Assembly (NCBI GenBank): GCA_028290225.1
Contig: JAQGKH010000227.1
Location: forward strand, 1-27,878
From: Devosia sp.
Lineage (GTDB): Bacteria; Pseudomonadota; Alphaproteobacteria; Rhizobiales; Devosiaceae
Reading direction: 5' to 3'
Length of the DNA stretch: 27,878 nucleotides
The position numbers and the translations under genes are program-made. How positions within the stretch are numbered: the stretch's first letter is position 1; each line of letters begins with the position of its first letter. A model generated the notes under the pieces. That model was not told the DNA's origin. It ran no database searches and saw only the letters and a program-made list of their open reading frames with translations. This document shows, in pieces, positions 1-7,461 of the stretch.

Positions 1-1487
1 AGCGCCAGAAGCACCACGATGGGCAGCATTTCACTTAGCCGCGCCTGCACCGCGCCCGGCTCAAGGGTCGCCCAGAAGATGTTGATACCGCTGCGCGCCA
101 TGGCGATCAGCACCGCAAGTCCGGAAATGATCAGCGTTGCCGTCAGCCACCAGGCCTCGGCCGTCGGGCCGGTGCCACCATTCAGGGCCGTGCTGAGGAT
201 GGCAAATTTCGCCAGAAAGCCGGAAAGCGGCGGCAGGCCAGCCAGAAGGAGGCAGCAGATGCCAAAGCTGATGCCGAGAAAGGCGGTGCTAGCAGGAATG
301 ATTATGCCTGGCTCCTGCGCTTCGGGTTCGGTCTCCTCATCATCCCTGTCGCCAAACGCCTCCATGGTCACGGCGAGGACGTCGGCGCCGACTATGCGCG
401 AGCGCTCGATGATCTCGATGAGAAGGAACAAGGCTCCAATCGCGAAGGTGGAGATGACGAGGTAAAATAGCGCGCCGCTCATCACGCCGGCGCCACCAAA
501 GCCGATTGAAGCCAGGAGGGTGCCCGAGGAGACCAGGACCAGATAGCTGGCGAGGCGCATGCTGGTTTGCGCTGACAGAACGCCAATGGTGCCGAAGGCG
601 AGCGTAGCAATCCCGCCGACAAACAATACGTTGTGGCTGAAGCCGATGACACCCTCGGCCTCGGCGGCAAACAGCAGGTAGGACAAGCGCAGGAGGGCAT
701 AAACGCCCACCTTGGTCATGATGGCAAACATGGCGGCGACGGGGGCGGCAGCCACGGAATAAGCTCCTGGGAGCCAGAAGCTGATGGGCCACATGCCGGC
801 CTTGATCAGAAAGGTCAGGCCCAGAAGCCCGAGGCCTGCATTAAGCAGCGGGCGGTCGGCGGCAGCCACCTGGGGGATGCGCACGATGAGATCGGCCATG
901 TTGAGCGTGCCGACAACGCCATAGATCAAGGCGGCGCTGACCAGGAACAGGAAGGAGGCCACCAAGTTGACGGCGATGTAATGAAGCGCCGCCTTGACCC
1001 GCGCCGTGCCGCTGCCATGCAGCAGCAGGCCATAGGAAGCCGCAAGCATAACCTCAAAGAAGACGAACAGGTTAAAGAGGTCTCCAGTGAGGAAGGCGCC
1101 GTTGAGGCCCATCAGGAGGATTTGCAGGATCGCGGGGAAGTTGGGACCGGCGCGGTACCAACGCGCGATCGAGAAGGTGAGCGTCGCCAGGCCAAGGATG
1201 GAAGTAACCAGCACCATCAGCACCGAAAGCCGGTCGGCAACCAGCACGATGCCGAAGGGCATGGGCCAGTCTCCCAGGGCATAGGTCTTGATCAGTTCGG
1301 CATCGGAGGGCCCCAGATGCACGGTCGGCACGGCAAGGAGCAACGCAATGCACACCAGAAGCGCCGTGGAGCCGAGGGTGATGGCGATCTCGAGTTTGCG
1401 AAAGCGATCGTCGAGCAGGGTGGCGAGGATGGCGGTGGCGAGCGGCAGTACAATGGGAAAGATGACCAGGTGATCAAAGAAATTCAT
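1..1487 (-). CDS. mrpD: Mrp/Mnh cation:proton antiporter subunit D, C-terminus cut by window edge
   Basis: Membrane subunit of the Mrp (Mnh/Pha) sodium or potassium/proton antiporter, homologous to the proton-pumping NuoN/NuoM subunits of complex I. The reading frame starts with an ATG at 1487 and stays open to base 1, so about 495 residues are visible and the last few tens are missing. It is hydrophobic throughout. It carries the conserved glutamate in a FFEVMLAASYG segment and the lysine in LIKAGMWPISFWLPGA, both typical of the channel core. Near residue 385 there is an acidic hydrophilic loop (DRDDEETEPEAQEP), which I know as usual in rhizobial MrpD. The start lies 4 nt after the mrpC stop, so it is co-transcribed. 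mrpE, F and G are expected beyond the left edge. Confidence 0.93.
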   Translation of the reverse strand, partial: MNFFDHLVIFPIVLPLATAILATLLDDRFRKLEIAITLGSTALLVCIALLLAVPTVHLGPSDAELIKTYALGDWPMPFGIVLVADRLSVLMVLVTSILGLATLTFSIARWYRAGPNFPAILQILLMGLNGAFLTGDLFNLFVFFEVMLAASYGLLLHGSGTARVKAALHYIAVNLVASFLFLVSAALIYGVVGTLNMADLIVRIPQVAAADRPLLNAGLGLLGLTFLIKAGMWPISFWLPGAYSVAAAPVAAMFAIMTKVGVYALLRLSYLLFAAEAEGVIGFSHNVLFVGGIATLAFGTIGVLSAQTSMRLASYLVLVSSGTLLASIGFGGAGVMSGALFYLVISTFAIGALFLLIEIIERSRIVGADVLAVTMEAFGDRDDEETEPEAQEPGIIIPASTAFLGISFGICCLLLAGLPPLSGFLAKFAILSTALNGGTGPTAEAWWLTATLIISGLAVLIAMARSGINIFWATLEPGAVQARLSEMLPIVVLLA

Positions 1488-1491
1488 GGCC

Positions 1492-1824
1492 TTAGTCCCT
1501 GCCATCGACGTGATCGGTGCCGGTAAAGCCGCGCGCCGCCAGCAGCACCACGAGGAACAGTGCGGTCATGGCAAAGCCGATGACGATCGCGGTCAACACC
1601 AGCGCCTGCGGTACTGGATCGGCATAGGAAGCGGGGTCAGTGTCAGTTCGGTCGAGTATGGGTGCGGCGCCGACCCGCAGCCGCCCCATGCTGAAGATGA
1701 AAAGGTTCACACCATAGGAAATCAGCGACAGTCCAATGATCACTTGAAAGGTGCGGGGCCGCAAAACGAGGTAGACGCCCGAAGCGGTCAGCACGCCGAT
1801 GGCAAGGGAGAGCACCAGTTCCAT
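1492..1824 (-). CDS. mrpC: Mrp/Mnh cation:proton antiporter subunit C
   Basis: Small NuoK-like membrane subunit (110 aa) of the Mrp antiporter. Three hydrophobic segments are visible, at about residues 3-20, 28-46 and 74-98. The family-type sequence GVYLVLRPRTFQVIIGLSLISYGVNLFIF sits in the first half (split here: GVYLVLRPRTFQ, then VIIGLSLISYGVNLF). The ATG overlaps the mrpA stop by one base (TGATG), indicating translational coupling. Length and position between A and D are exactly those expected for MrpC. Its role is structural within the seven-subunit complex that exports Na+/K+ in exchange for protons. Confidence 0.93.
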   Translation of the reverse strand: MELVLSLAIGVLTASGVYLVLRPRTFQVIIGLSLISYGVNLFIFSMGRLRVGAAPILDRTDTDPASYADPVPQALVLTAIVIGFAMTALFLVVLLAARGFTGTDHVDGRD

Positions 1825-4766
1825 CAGCTTGCCTTCTCAGTGCTGGTAACGGACGCGGCGGTTGCCGGCTTGCGCCGCACCCCGCGCGACGCCCGTGGGG
1901 ACCGTATCGATTGGTGGGCCAGTGCAATGAGGATCAACACCGTCGAGCCAACCACGAGAAGGAACACGCCGAGGTCGAACAGCAGTGCCGTGGCGAGCGG
2001 TATACGGCCGATCAAGGGGATATCAGCATACTGGAAATGAGTCGTGAGGAACGGGTAGCCGAACAGCCAGGAGCCGGCGCCCGTCAACAGGGCGATGGCA
2101 AGGCCTGAGCCGATCCAGATCACGGGCAAGATGCGCAAGCGATCTTCGACCCAGCGCGTGCCGCCGGCCATGTATTGAAGTATAAAGGCGATCGACAGGG
2201 TGAGCCCGCCCACGAAGCCGCCACCGGGCAGGTCATGCCCGCGCATGAACAGGTAGATGGCGACCACGATGATGACAGGAAAAAGCCACTGCATGATCTG
2301 CGAGGGCACCAGCAGGTAGGCAGCAATGGTGTCACCCGGGTTGCGCTCGGGCCGATCCTTGTCAAAGGCGTTCTGGACCAGTTGCTGCTGCGGCTTGCCG
2401 ATGCTTTCGGACGCCGGACGGAAGCGGCGCAAAAGCGAAAATACCGTGAGCGCGACGACGCCCAACACCGCGATCTCTCCGAAAGTATCGAATGCGCGGA
2501 AATCGACCAGCATGACATTGACGACATTGGTGCCCCCGCCCTGGCTATAGGCGTGCTCCACAAAGAAGTTCGAAATGCCATCGACCGCCGGACGGGTCAT
2601 GACGAGGTAGGACACCAGCGCCAGGCCCAGGCCCGCTGCCGCTGCCACGATCATGTCTCGATAGCGCCGCACTCGATCGCGAACACCAGCGGCATCCATG
2701 GTGGGAGTAGGCTGGCGTTGCGGCAGCCAGCGCAGGCCAAGCAGGATCAAGACGGTGGTGGCAATTTCGACCACAAGTTGCGTCAGCGCCAGGTCGGGCG
2801 CAGAAAACCACACAAAGGTCATGCAGGTCACCAGGCCCGCGCCGCCCAGGAGGATCATCGCGGCGAAGCGATGGAATTTGGCCTGGTAGGCTGCAGCCAG
2901 GGCGCAGGCGCCGCCCACCAGCCACGTCATGGCGAACACCGGATCGAAGGCCGTGATTGGCACAGCCAGGGTGCCGATGCGGTTCCACAGCGGCAGGGCG
3001 CCGGTAACGATGGCAAGTGCGAAGATGATCAGCAGTTGCGGCTGAAGCCGGCGGGTGCCGAATACGCCGATAAGCGTGCGGGCCCAGCGCCAGGTGACAG
3101 TAACCAGCACTTTTTCAAAAATGCGCTGGCCACGGAAGCGATGCAGCAGCGGCGTGCTGTCGCGATTGGAGTTCAGGTAACGGTAAAAGGCCATATATAG
3201 CAGCCCGCCCCCGACCAGTGCCACGATGCTCATAATCAGCGGCAGGTTGAAGCCGTGCCAGACGGACAGGCTGTAATAGGGTGCCTCGTCACCCAGGATC
3301 GAAACCACCGCGGCTGCCAAATATGGCCCGATGGTGATGCCCGGGATGATGCCGACTGCAAGGCAGATGAGCACGAGCAGCTCGATGGGGCGCCGCATCA
3401 ATGCGGGTGGCTCGTGGGGTACGCGGTCGAGCTTTTCAGGCGGGGGACCGAAGAAAACCCCATGCACGAAGCGCAGCGAGTAGGCGACGCTGAACATGCC
3501 GGCAATGGTGGCGCCGATGGGCAGCGCCAAGTTGACGAACATGTTGGGGTCGAATTCCGCCGTTTCGGTGAAGAACATTTCCTTGGACAGGAAGCCGTTG
3601 AGCAACGGCACTCCCGCCATGGCGGCGCTGGCGATCAGCGCCAGCGTGGCGGTGAAGGGCATGAAGCGGTACAGCCCGCTGAGGCGGCGGATGTCTCGGG
3701 TGCCAGTTTCATGGTCGATAATGCCGGCGGCCATGAACAGGGACGCCTTGAAGGTGGCGTGGTTGGCGATGTGGAAGATCGCCGCCACCAGCGCCAGCGG
3801 CGTGCTCATGCCCAGAAGCGTCGTAATCAGCCCCAGATGGCTGATGGTCGAATAGGCGAGCAGGCCTTTCAGATCGCGCTGGAACAAAGCGGCATAGGCC
3901 CCGATCATCAGGGTGAGAAGACCGGCGAAGGTGACAATCCAGAACCATGCATCGGTGCCCGACATCACCGGCCAAAAGCGGACCAGCAGAAACACCCCGG
4001 CCTTCACCATGGTGGCTGAATGCAGATAGGCCGAGACCGGAGTTGGGGCGGCCATGGCATGGGGCAGCCAGAACTGGAAGGGAAACTGGGCGCTCTTGGT
4101 CATGGCGCCACACAGCATCAGGATCAGCGCAACATTGTAGAGGTCATGGTTGCGGATGAGGTCGCCCGAAGCCAGGATGACATCCAGATCATAGCTGCCG
4201 ACAATGTAGCCGATGACGAGGAGCCCTACAAACAGCGCCAGACCACCCGATGCTGTCACGATCAGCGCCATGCGAGCGCCGTCGCGGGCATCGCCGCGAT
4301 GATACCAGTAGCCAATCAGCAGAAAGGAGATGACGCTGGTCAGCTCCCAGAAAATGGCCAGCTGAATAACATTGCCGGCCGTCACCAGCCCCAGCATGGC
4401 CCCCATGAAGGCCAGCAGAAAGGCGAAAAAGCGCGGCACTGGGTCCTTGGGGGACATGTAGTAGCGCGTATAGAGCACAACGAGAAACCCGATCCCGGTA
4501 ATCAGGATGCAGAACAGCCAGGCAAAGCCGTCGAGGCGGAAGACCAGGTTCAATCCCAGCGAAGGCAGCCATTCGACCTGGTGGCGCACGACGCCGCCAT
4601 TTGCGATCTGCGGATAGAAGGCGATGGTGAGGGCCAACAGGCCCAAGGTCAGAAAGCCCGAAAGCCAGGCCTCGGCATTGCGCGCATTAGCGGGAAAACT
4701 TGCGGCGACGAGTGCCGTAACAAAGGGAGCCGCGACAATGATTATCAGGATCAATGATGACAGCAT
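1824..4766 (-). CDS. mrpA: Fused MrpA-MrpB subunit of cation:proton antiporter
   Basis: Large membrane subunit (980 aa) of the Mrp antiporter. Residues about 1-780 match MrpA: a NuoL-like proton channel with Glu141 (FWELTSVISFL), Lys224 (GAMTKSAQFPFQFWLPHAM) and Lys255 (HSATMVKAGVF), followed by the MrpA C-terminal extension. Residues about 820-960 match MrpB (LMRGHDLPGGGFVGGL-like segment, four hydrophobic helices), so A and B are one polypeptide, as in group-2 Mrp systems of alphaproteobacteria. This explains the absence of a separate mrpB before mrpC. The start at 4766 (MLSSLILIIIVAAPF) has only a weak ribosome site, so an alternative start is possible. Likely role: pH and sodium or potassium homeostasis. 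Confidence 0.93.
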   Translation of the reverse strand: MLSSLILIIIVAAPFVTALVAASFPANARNAEAWLSGFLTLGLLALTIAFYPQIANGGVVRHQVEWLPSLGLNLVFRLDGFAWLFCILITGIGFLVVLYTRYYMSPKDPVPRFFAFLLAFMGAMLGLVTAGNVIQLAIFWELTSVISFLLIGYWYHRGDARDGARMALIVTASGGLALFVGLLVIGYIVGSYDLDVILASGDLIRNHDLYNVALILMLCGAMTKSAQFPFQFWLPHAMAAPTPVSAYLHSATMVKAGVFLLVRFWPVMSGTDAWFWIVTFAGLLTLMIGAYAALFQRDLKGLLAYSTISHLGLITTLLGMSTPLALVAAIFHIANHATFKASLFMAAGIIDHETGTRDIRRLSGLYRFMPFTATLALIASAAMAGVPLLNGFLSKEMFFTETAEFDPNMFVNLALPIGATIAGMFSVAYSLRFVHGVFFGPPPEKLDRVPHEPPALMRRPIELLVLICLAVGIIPGITIGPYLAAAVVSILGDEAPYYSLSVWHGFNLPLIMSIVALVGGGLLYMAFYRYLNSNRDSTPLLHRFRGQRIFEKVLVTVTWRWARTLIGVFGTRRLQPQLLIIFALAIVTGALPLWNRIGTLAVPITAFDPVFAMTWLVGGACALAAAYQAKFHRFAAMILLGGAGLVTCMTFVWFSAPDLALTQLVVEIATTVLILLGLRWLPQRQPTPTMDAAGVRDRVRRYRDMIVAAAAGLGLALVSYLVMTRPAVDGISNFFVEHAYSQGGGTNVVNVMLVDFRAFDTFGEIAVLGVVALTVFSLLRRFRPASESIGKPQQQLVQNAFDKDRPERNPGDTIAAYLLVPSQIMQWLFPVIIVVAIYLFMRGHDLPGGGFVGGLTLSIAFILQYMAGGTRWVEDRLRILPVIWIGSGLAIALLTGAGSWLFGYPFLTTHFQYADIPLIGRIPLATALLFDLGVFLLVVGSTVLILIALAHQSIRSPRASRGVRRKPATAASVTSTEKAS

Positions 4767-5491
4767 TATCGCTTGATGGATCCCACAAGGACGAACAAAA
4801 GCTCATGGCATGCGTGCCGCGAACTCTCAAACTAATGAAGAGATGGCCCGAACAGATCAACCCCTCGTAATGACGCAGCAATCAGCTAGATTGGGCACCT
4901 CGGCGCCGAGCTTGCCTCGCTTTCTTGCGAACAGAAGGCAGCGCCTACATGCAGAACCGCCGTGAGTACTATTGCGATCCCTGGCTTTGCAGAATTCATC
5001 CAACTTGAAGCTCAGAGCGGATTGAATCCAGGCCATATAAGATCACGGGGTGTCCATACCAACCCTGAGGTCTGCTCCAGAAAACCTCACTGCATGAGTT
5101 ACGGCCAGAATGGCACGCGACGGCTAGATTGCCTGCAGGGCGGCTACTTTGCTCCATCCAAGTGGGGAACGCAGCGTACTCGACAATGCTCGGCGCAGGG
5201 TCAACCTCGCTCCCAGACCGGAATTTGCGCATAGCCATAGACATAGATTGGGCATGATGACTAGGCCTGCCCGGACCTGCCAGTCATTGAGCTTACTCAT
5301 CAGGGCACGGCTTTTCTGACCGCGTCAGCGACGAGAGTGGCGCCGGGGCTACCTATTCAGCCGACCACTTCCGCCTGCCAAATTCACCGAAGTTGCGCGG
5401 GGCCATCAGTCGGCGGCACTCAGGCGTTCAACAAACGCCAACGCGGACGGGGATCACAAGCGTAGCGCTGAACAGGATTGATCGGCGAGCT
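4767..5491. other. Gene-poor stretch of about 725 bp upstream of mrpA
   Basis: No convincing gene, RNA or mobile element was found on either strand. Short open frames exist (for example 4962-5234 plus and 4996-5244 minus), but they overlap each other and show no family resemblance. The promoter of the mrp operon should lie just right of 4766. A perfect 12-bp palindrome, CTCGGCGCCGAG, occurs at 4899-4910 and could be a protein-binding site. The facing end is the 3' end of the L,D-transpeptidase gene at 5492. The stretch may be a decayed gene, but nothing identifies it. Confidence 0.4.
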
Positions 5492-6190
5492 CTAGGCCGG
5501 CAGGACGACCACCTTGGTGTTGACCGGTGTCTTGTTGTAGAGGTCGATCATGTCCTGGGTGAGAAGGCCGACACAGCCGCTCGAAACTCCCTTCCCGATC
5601 GTCTCAGGCATGATTGTGCTGTAGATCGTATAGAGCGTGTAAGCTCCATTCTGATAGAGATAAAGTGTGCGTGCACCAAGGGGGTTGTTCAGCCCCGGCG
5701 CCATACCGCCAGCATAGGGGGCGGCCTCTGGCTGGCGCAGGATCATCTCTTTGGGTGGTGTCCAGATTGGCCATTCGGCCTTGCGTCCGATATAGGCGTC
5801 GCCGCTCCACAGGAACCCGGCGCGACCGACATTAGCACCATATCGAGTGGCAATTCCGTCCCCTTCGACCCGGTAAACGTAGTAGTGGCGAGGATCGATG
5901 ATGATCGTGCCGACTGCCTCATTGGAATCGTAGCGCACCGTCCGGCGGAGATATTTCGGATTAATCTTGCCGACATCAACAGCAGGAACAGGGAAGCGCT
6001 CGTCCGGGATGGGCCCGTAAACCCGCTCCGCTTCTGCAAGGCTCATGCCGCCTGAGGTGGCGCAACCCGCAAGCCCAAAGGCGCCGAGAGCGAGGGCAGA
6101 GCCGGCCAGAAACGATCGGCGGCTAAACAAGGTTGGCCGAGCCACTGCGCCAGCCTCACCGGCAGCGATCACACCGTCGTCCCTGATCAT
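5492..6190 (-). CDS. Tat-exported lipoprotein of the L,D-transpeptidase (YkuD/ErfK) family, atypical active site
   Basis: A 232-aa exported protein. A twin-arginine signal (RRSFLAG from Arg24-Arg25) runs into a lipobox LAGC with Cys43, so it should be a Tat-dependent lipoprotein. Residues about 75-231 form a YkuD domain (family signatures WTPPKEM, NNPLGARTLYL, ETIGKGVSSGC, DMIDLYNKTPV). YkuD enzymes make 3-3 cross-links in peptidoglycan or anchor proteins to it, using Cys and an upstream His. Cys206 is present. The usual HGT motif reads YST (Tyr190 in place of His), and the usual Arg two residues after Cys is Gly208, so activity is doubtful. The start at 6190 has a good ribosome site (AAGGAAAG, about 8 nt upstream). 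It may be a divergent or scaffolding paralogue. Confidence 0.85.
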   Translation of the reverse strand: MIRDDGVIAAGEAGAVARPTLFSRRSFLAGSALALGAFGLAGCATSGGMSLAEAERVYGPIPDERFPVPAVDVGKINPKYLRRTVRYDSNEAVGTIIIDPRHYYVYRVEGDGIATRYGANVGRAGFLWSGDAYIGRKAEWPIWTPPKEMILRQPEAAPYAGGMAPGLNNPLGARTLYLYQNGAYTLYTIYSTIMPETIGKGVSSGCVGLLTQDMIDLYNKTPVNTKVVVLPA

Positions 6191-6533
6191 ATCGAGAACT
6201 TTCCTTCAAACTGAGCTCAGCTTGACCTTTGCGAGCTCAGTTGGCAAGCGCGGCGCCGCCCTAGCAAGTTCAGGGTTTGGCCAGCGGCAAGATGGACGAA
6301 ATACAGCACGATATGTTCCTGGTGCCAACCTTGAACTCCAACCCGGCTCGGCTCGATCATCTGCGCAGCCCATGCTGGGTTAATCCGTTTTCACCTTGCA
6401 GATCGGACCATGGCTGCGGTGGCGACGCTCGCCTTTGAGGTAAGCGAGCTCTTGACCATCGGGGGTGAACCGTTTGCGGGATGAACAAGCCTGAGGCCCG
6501 CTGGTTGAAGCAACTTTATGACAGTGGCTGAAT
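6191..6533. other. Intergenic region of about 340 bp between two minus-strand genes
   Basis: Apart from the inverted repeat at 6209-6242, no gene or recognisable element was found. A 76-codon minus-strand frame (6380-6610) starts inside the flavin reductase gene and resembles nothing known. The promoter of the L,D-transpeptidase gene is expected here. Confidence 0.35.
6209..6242 (-). promoter_or_regulatory. 10-bp perfect inverted repeat in the leader of the L,D-transpeptidase gene
   Basis: AACTGAGCTC at 6209-6218 and GAGCTCAGTT at 6233-6242 form a perfect inverted repeat with a 14-nt spacer. It lies directly upstream of the ribosome-binding site of the gene starting at 6190. It could be a leader hairpin next to the Shine-Dalgarno or a dimeric operator. 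The function is unknown. Confidence 0.4.
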
Positions 6534-7151
6534 TCACCCAAGGCTTGGCCGCAGCAATTCGAAGGTTTCGGTCGCCTCGATATAGTCTCCGCGGTATCCA
6601 CAGCGTGCAATCGTGCCAGCGCGAACGATGTCGAATAGTCCGTCGACCAGCAGGTCGGCGCGGATGTGGACGCGTGTCACCTGGCCGATGACGAGGTGAC
6701 TGCCTATGGGCTGCCCATCCAGGTCATGAAGCTGGCGCACTTCCAGCACCCGACATTCCATGGAAGCGGCAGCCCCAGCTACACGCGGAACGGCGCTGGT
6801 TTGGCTGGCCAGCTTGCCCAGGCCGGCCGCATCGAATTCATCGATTCCCGGCGGGTAGGCACCCGAGCTCTGGTTCATCTGCTCAGCCAATTCGCGCGTC
6901 GCCAGATTAAACACGAAAGCACCGGAATGGGTGACATTGGCGAGCGTGTCCTTGCGACCTTCGCTGCCGAAAATAAGGATCGGCGGCTTGAGGCTGAACA
7001 TGTTGAAATAGCTGTAGGGCGCCAGGTTGGCGGAACCCGTCTTCCCCAGTGAGGAAATCCACCCAATCGGCCGGGGCGCGATGATCGCCTTGATCGGATC
7101 GCGCGGCAGCCCGTGCCCTTGGGCAGGATCGAAGGAATGATAGTCGCTCAA
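6534..7151 (-). CDS. Flavin reductase-like (FMN-binding split-barrel) protein, DIM6/NTAB family
   Basis: A 205-aa cytoplasmic protein with the flavin reductase-like split-barrel fold. Its N-terminus (GLPRDPIKAIIAPRPIGWIS), NLAPYSYFNMFSLKPP and GAFVFNLATRELAEQMNQSS segments are typical of the DIM6/NTAB group that binds FMN and reduces flavin with NAD(P)H. The frame opens with TTG at 7151, preceded by GGAG about 10 nt upstream. No in-frame ATG is near that would keep the conserved N-terminus. It is divergent from the FAD monooxygenase operon at 7462, with an operator between them, so it may be an accessory redox enzyme of the ring-degradation pathway. PHBH-type monooxygenases reduce their own FAD, so a dedicated partnership is not required. 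Exact substrate unknown. Confidence 0.8.
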   Translation of the reverse strand: MSDYHSFDPAQGHGLPRDPIKAIIAPRPIGWISSLGKTGSANLAPYSYFNMFSLKPPILIFGSEGRKDTLANVTHSGAFVFNLATRELAEQMNQSSGAYPPGIDEFDAAGLGKLASQTSAVPRVAGAAASMECRVLEVRQLHDLDGQPIGSHLVIGQVTRVHIRADLLVDGLFDIVRAGTIARCGYRGDYIEATETFELLRPSLG

Positions 7152-7397
7152 GCGGTTCTAGCTCCGGTGGACGCAATACGTGGTAGGACAAGGCACTGTA
7201 GCAGGCGATGCGACACTGGCACTCAGGATCGGTGAAGGACCGGCGGTCGCACCCGGATAGTCACGCCAATAAGGGGCTTGGTCAAACGCTTCGCGGCTCG
7301 ACTGATCGGTCCAAGGTAAGCATAGTTGTGCTTCTTGGCTCGAGGTCATGACATGCCGTATGCGGCTCCGGCGGGAGAGATATGCCATCCATCGTTC

Positions 7398-7424
7398 TTG
7401 AAACTGCAAATTAGTCAGTATACT
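7398..7424 (+). promoter_or_regulatory. Candidate sigma70-type promoter of the FAD monooxygenase operon
   Basis: TTGAAA at 7398-7403 (or the shifted CTTGAA) and TATACT at 7419-7424 resemble -35 and -10 boxes with a 15-16 bp spacer. The -10 lies inside the palindromic operator, so a bound repressor would block RNA polymerase. A transcript starting near 7431 would give a leader of about 30 nt to the ATG at 7462, and favours that ATG over the GTG at 7435. Confidence 0.5.
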
Positions 7425-7430
7425 GATCTA
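7411..7430. promoter_or_regulatory. Candidate MarR operator 1, upstream of FAD monooxygenase
   Basis: The sequence TTAGTCAGTATACTGATCTA contains a perfect 12-bp palindrome, TCAGTATACTGA (7415-7426). The same motif recurs at 11158-11175 and, as a half site, at 16718-16735, each time upstream of a gene linked to pyridine catabolism. The marR gene at 9583 is the third gene of the operon this site precedes, so autoregulation is likely. Confidence 0.75.
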
Positions 7431-7461
7431 TCCAGTGTCAACGCAGGGGACGGCGGTTTTG

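Noticed and set aside
633..1526. Long plus-strand open frame opposite mrpD
   Set aside because: It is antisense to a clear membrane-protein gene, and its His/Gln/Gly-rich translation is typical of a shadow frame in high-GC DNA.
4962..5244. Possible gene or pseudogene in the gap upstream of mrpA
   Set aside because: Opposing frames of similar length overlap and neither shows a domain, ribosome site or conserved motif.
6380..6610. 76-codon minus-strand frame overlapping the flavin reductase 3' end
   Set aside because: It starts inside another gene out of frame, has no good ribosome site and no recognisable motif.
7158..7409. 83-codon minus-strand frame between the flavin reductase and the monooxygenase
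   Set aside because: It has no family resemblance, ends at the operator region and lies in the intergenic space expected for divergent promoters.
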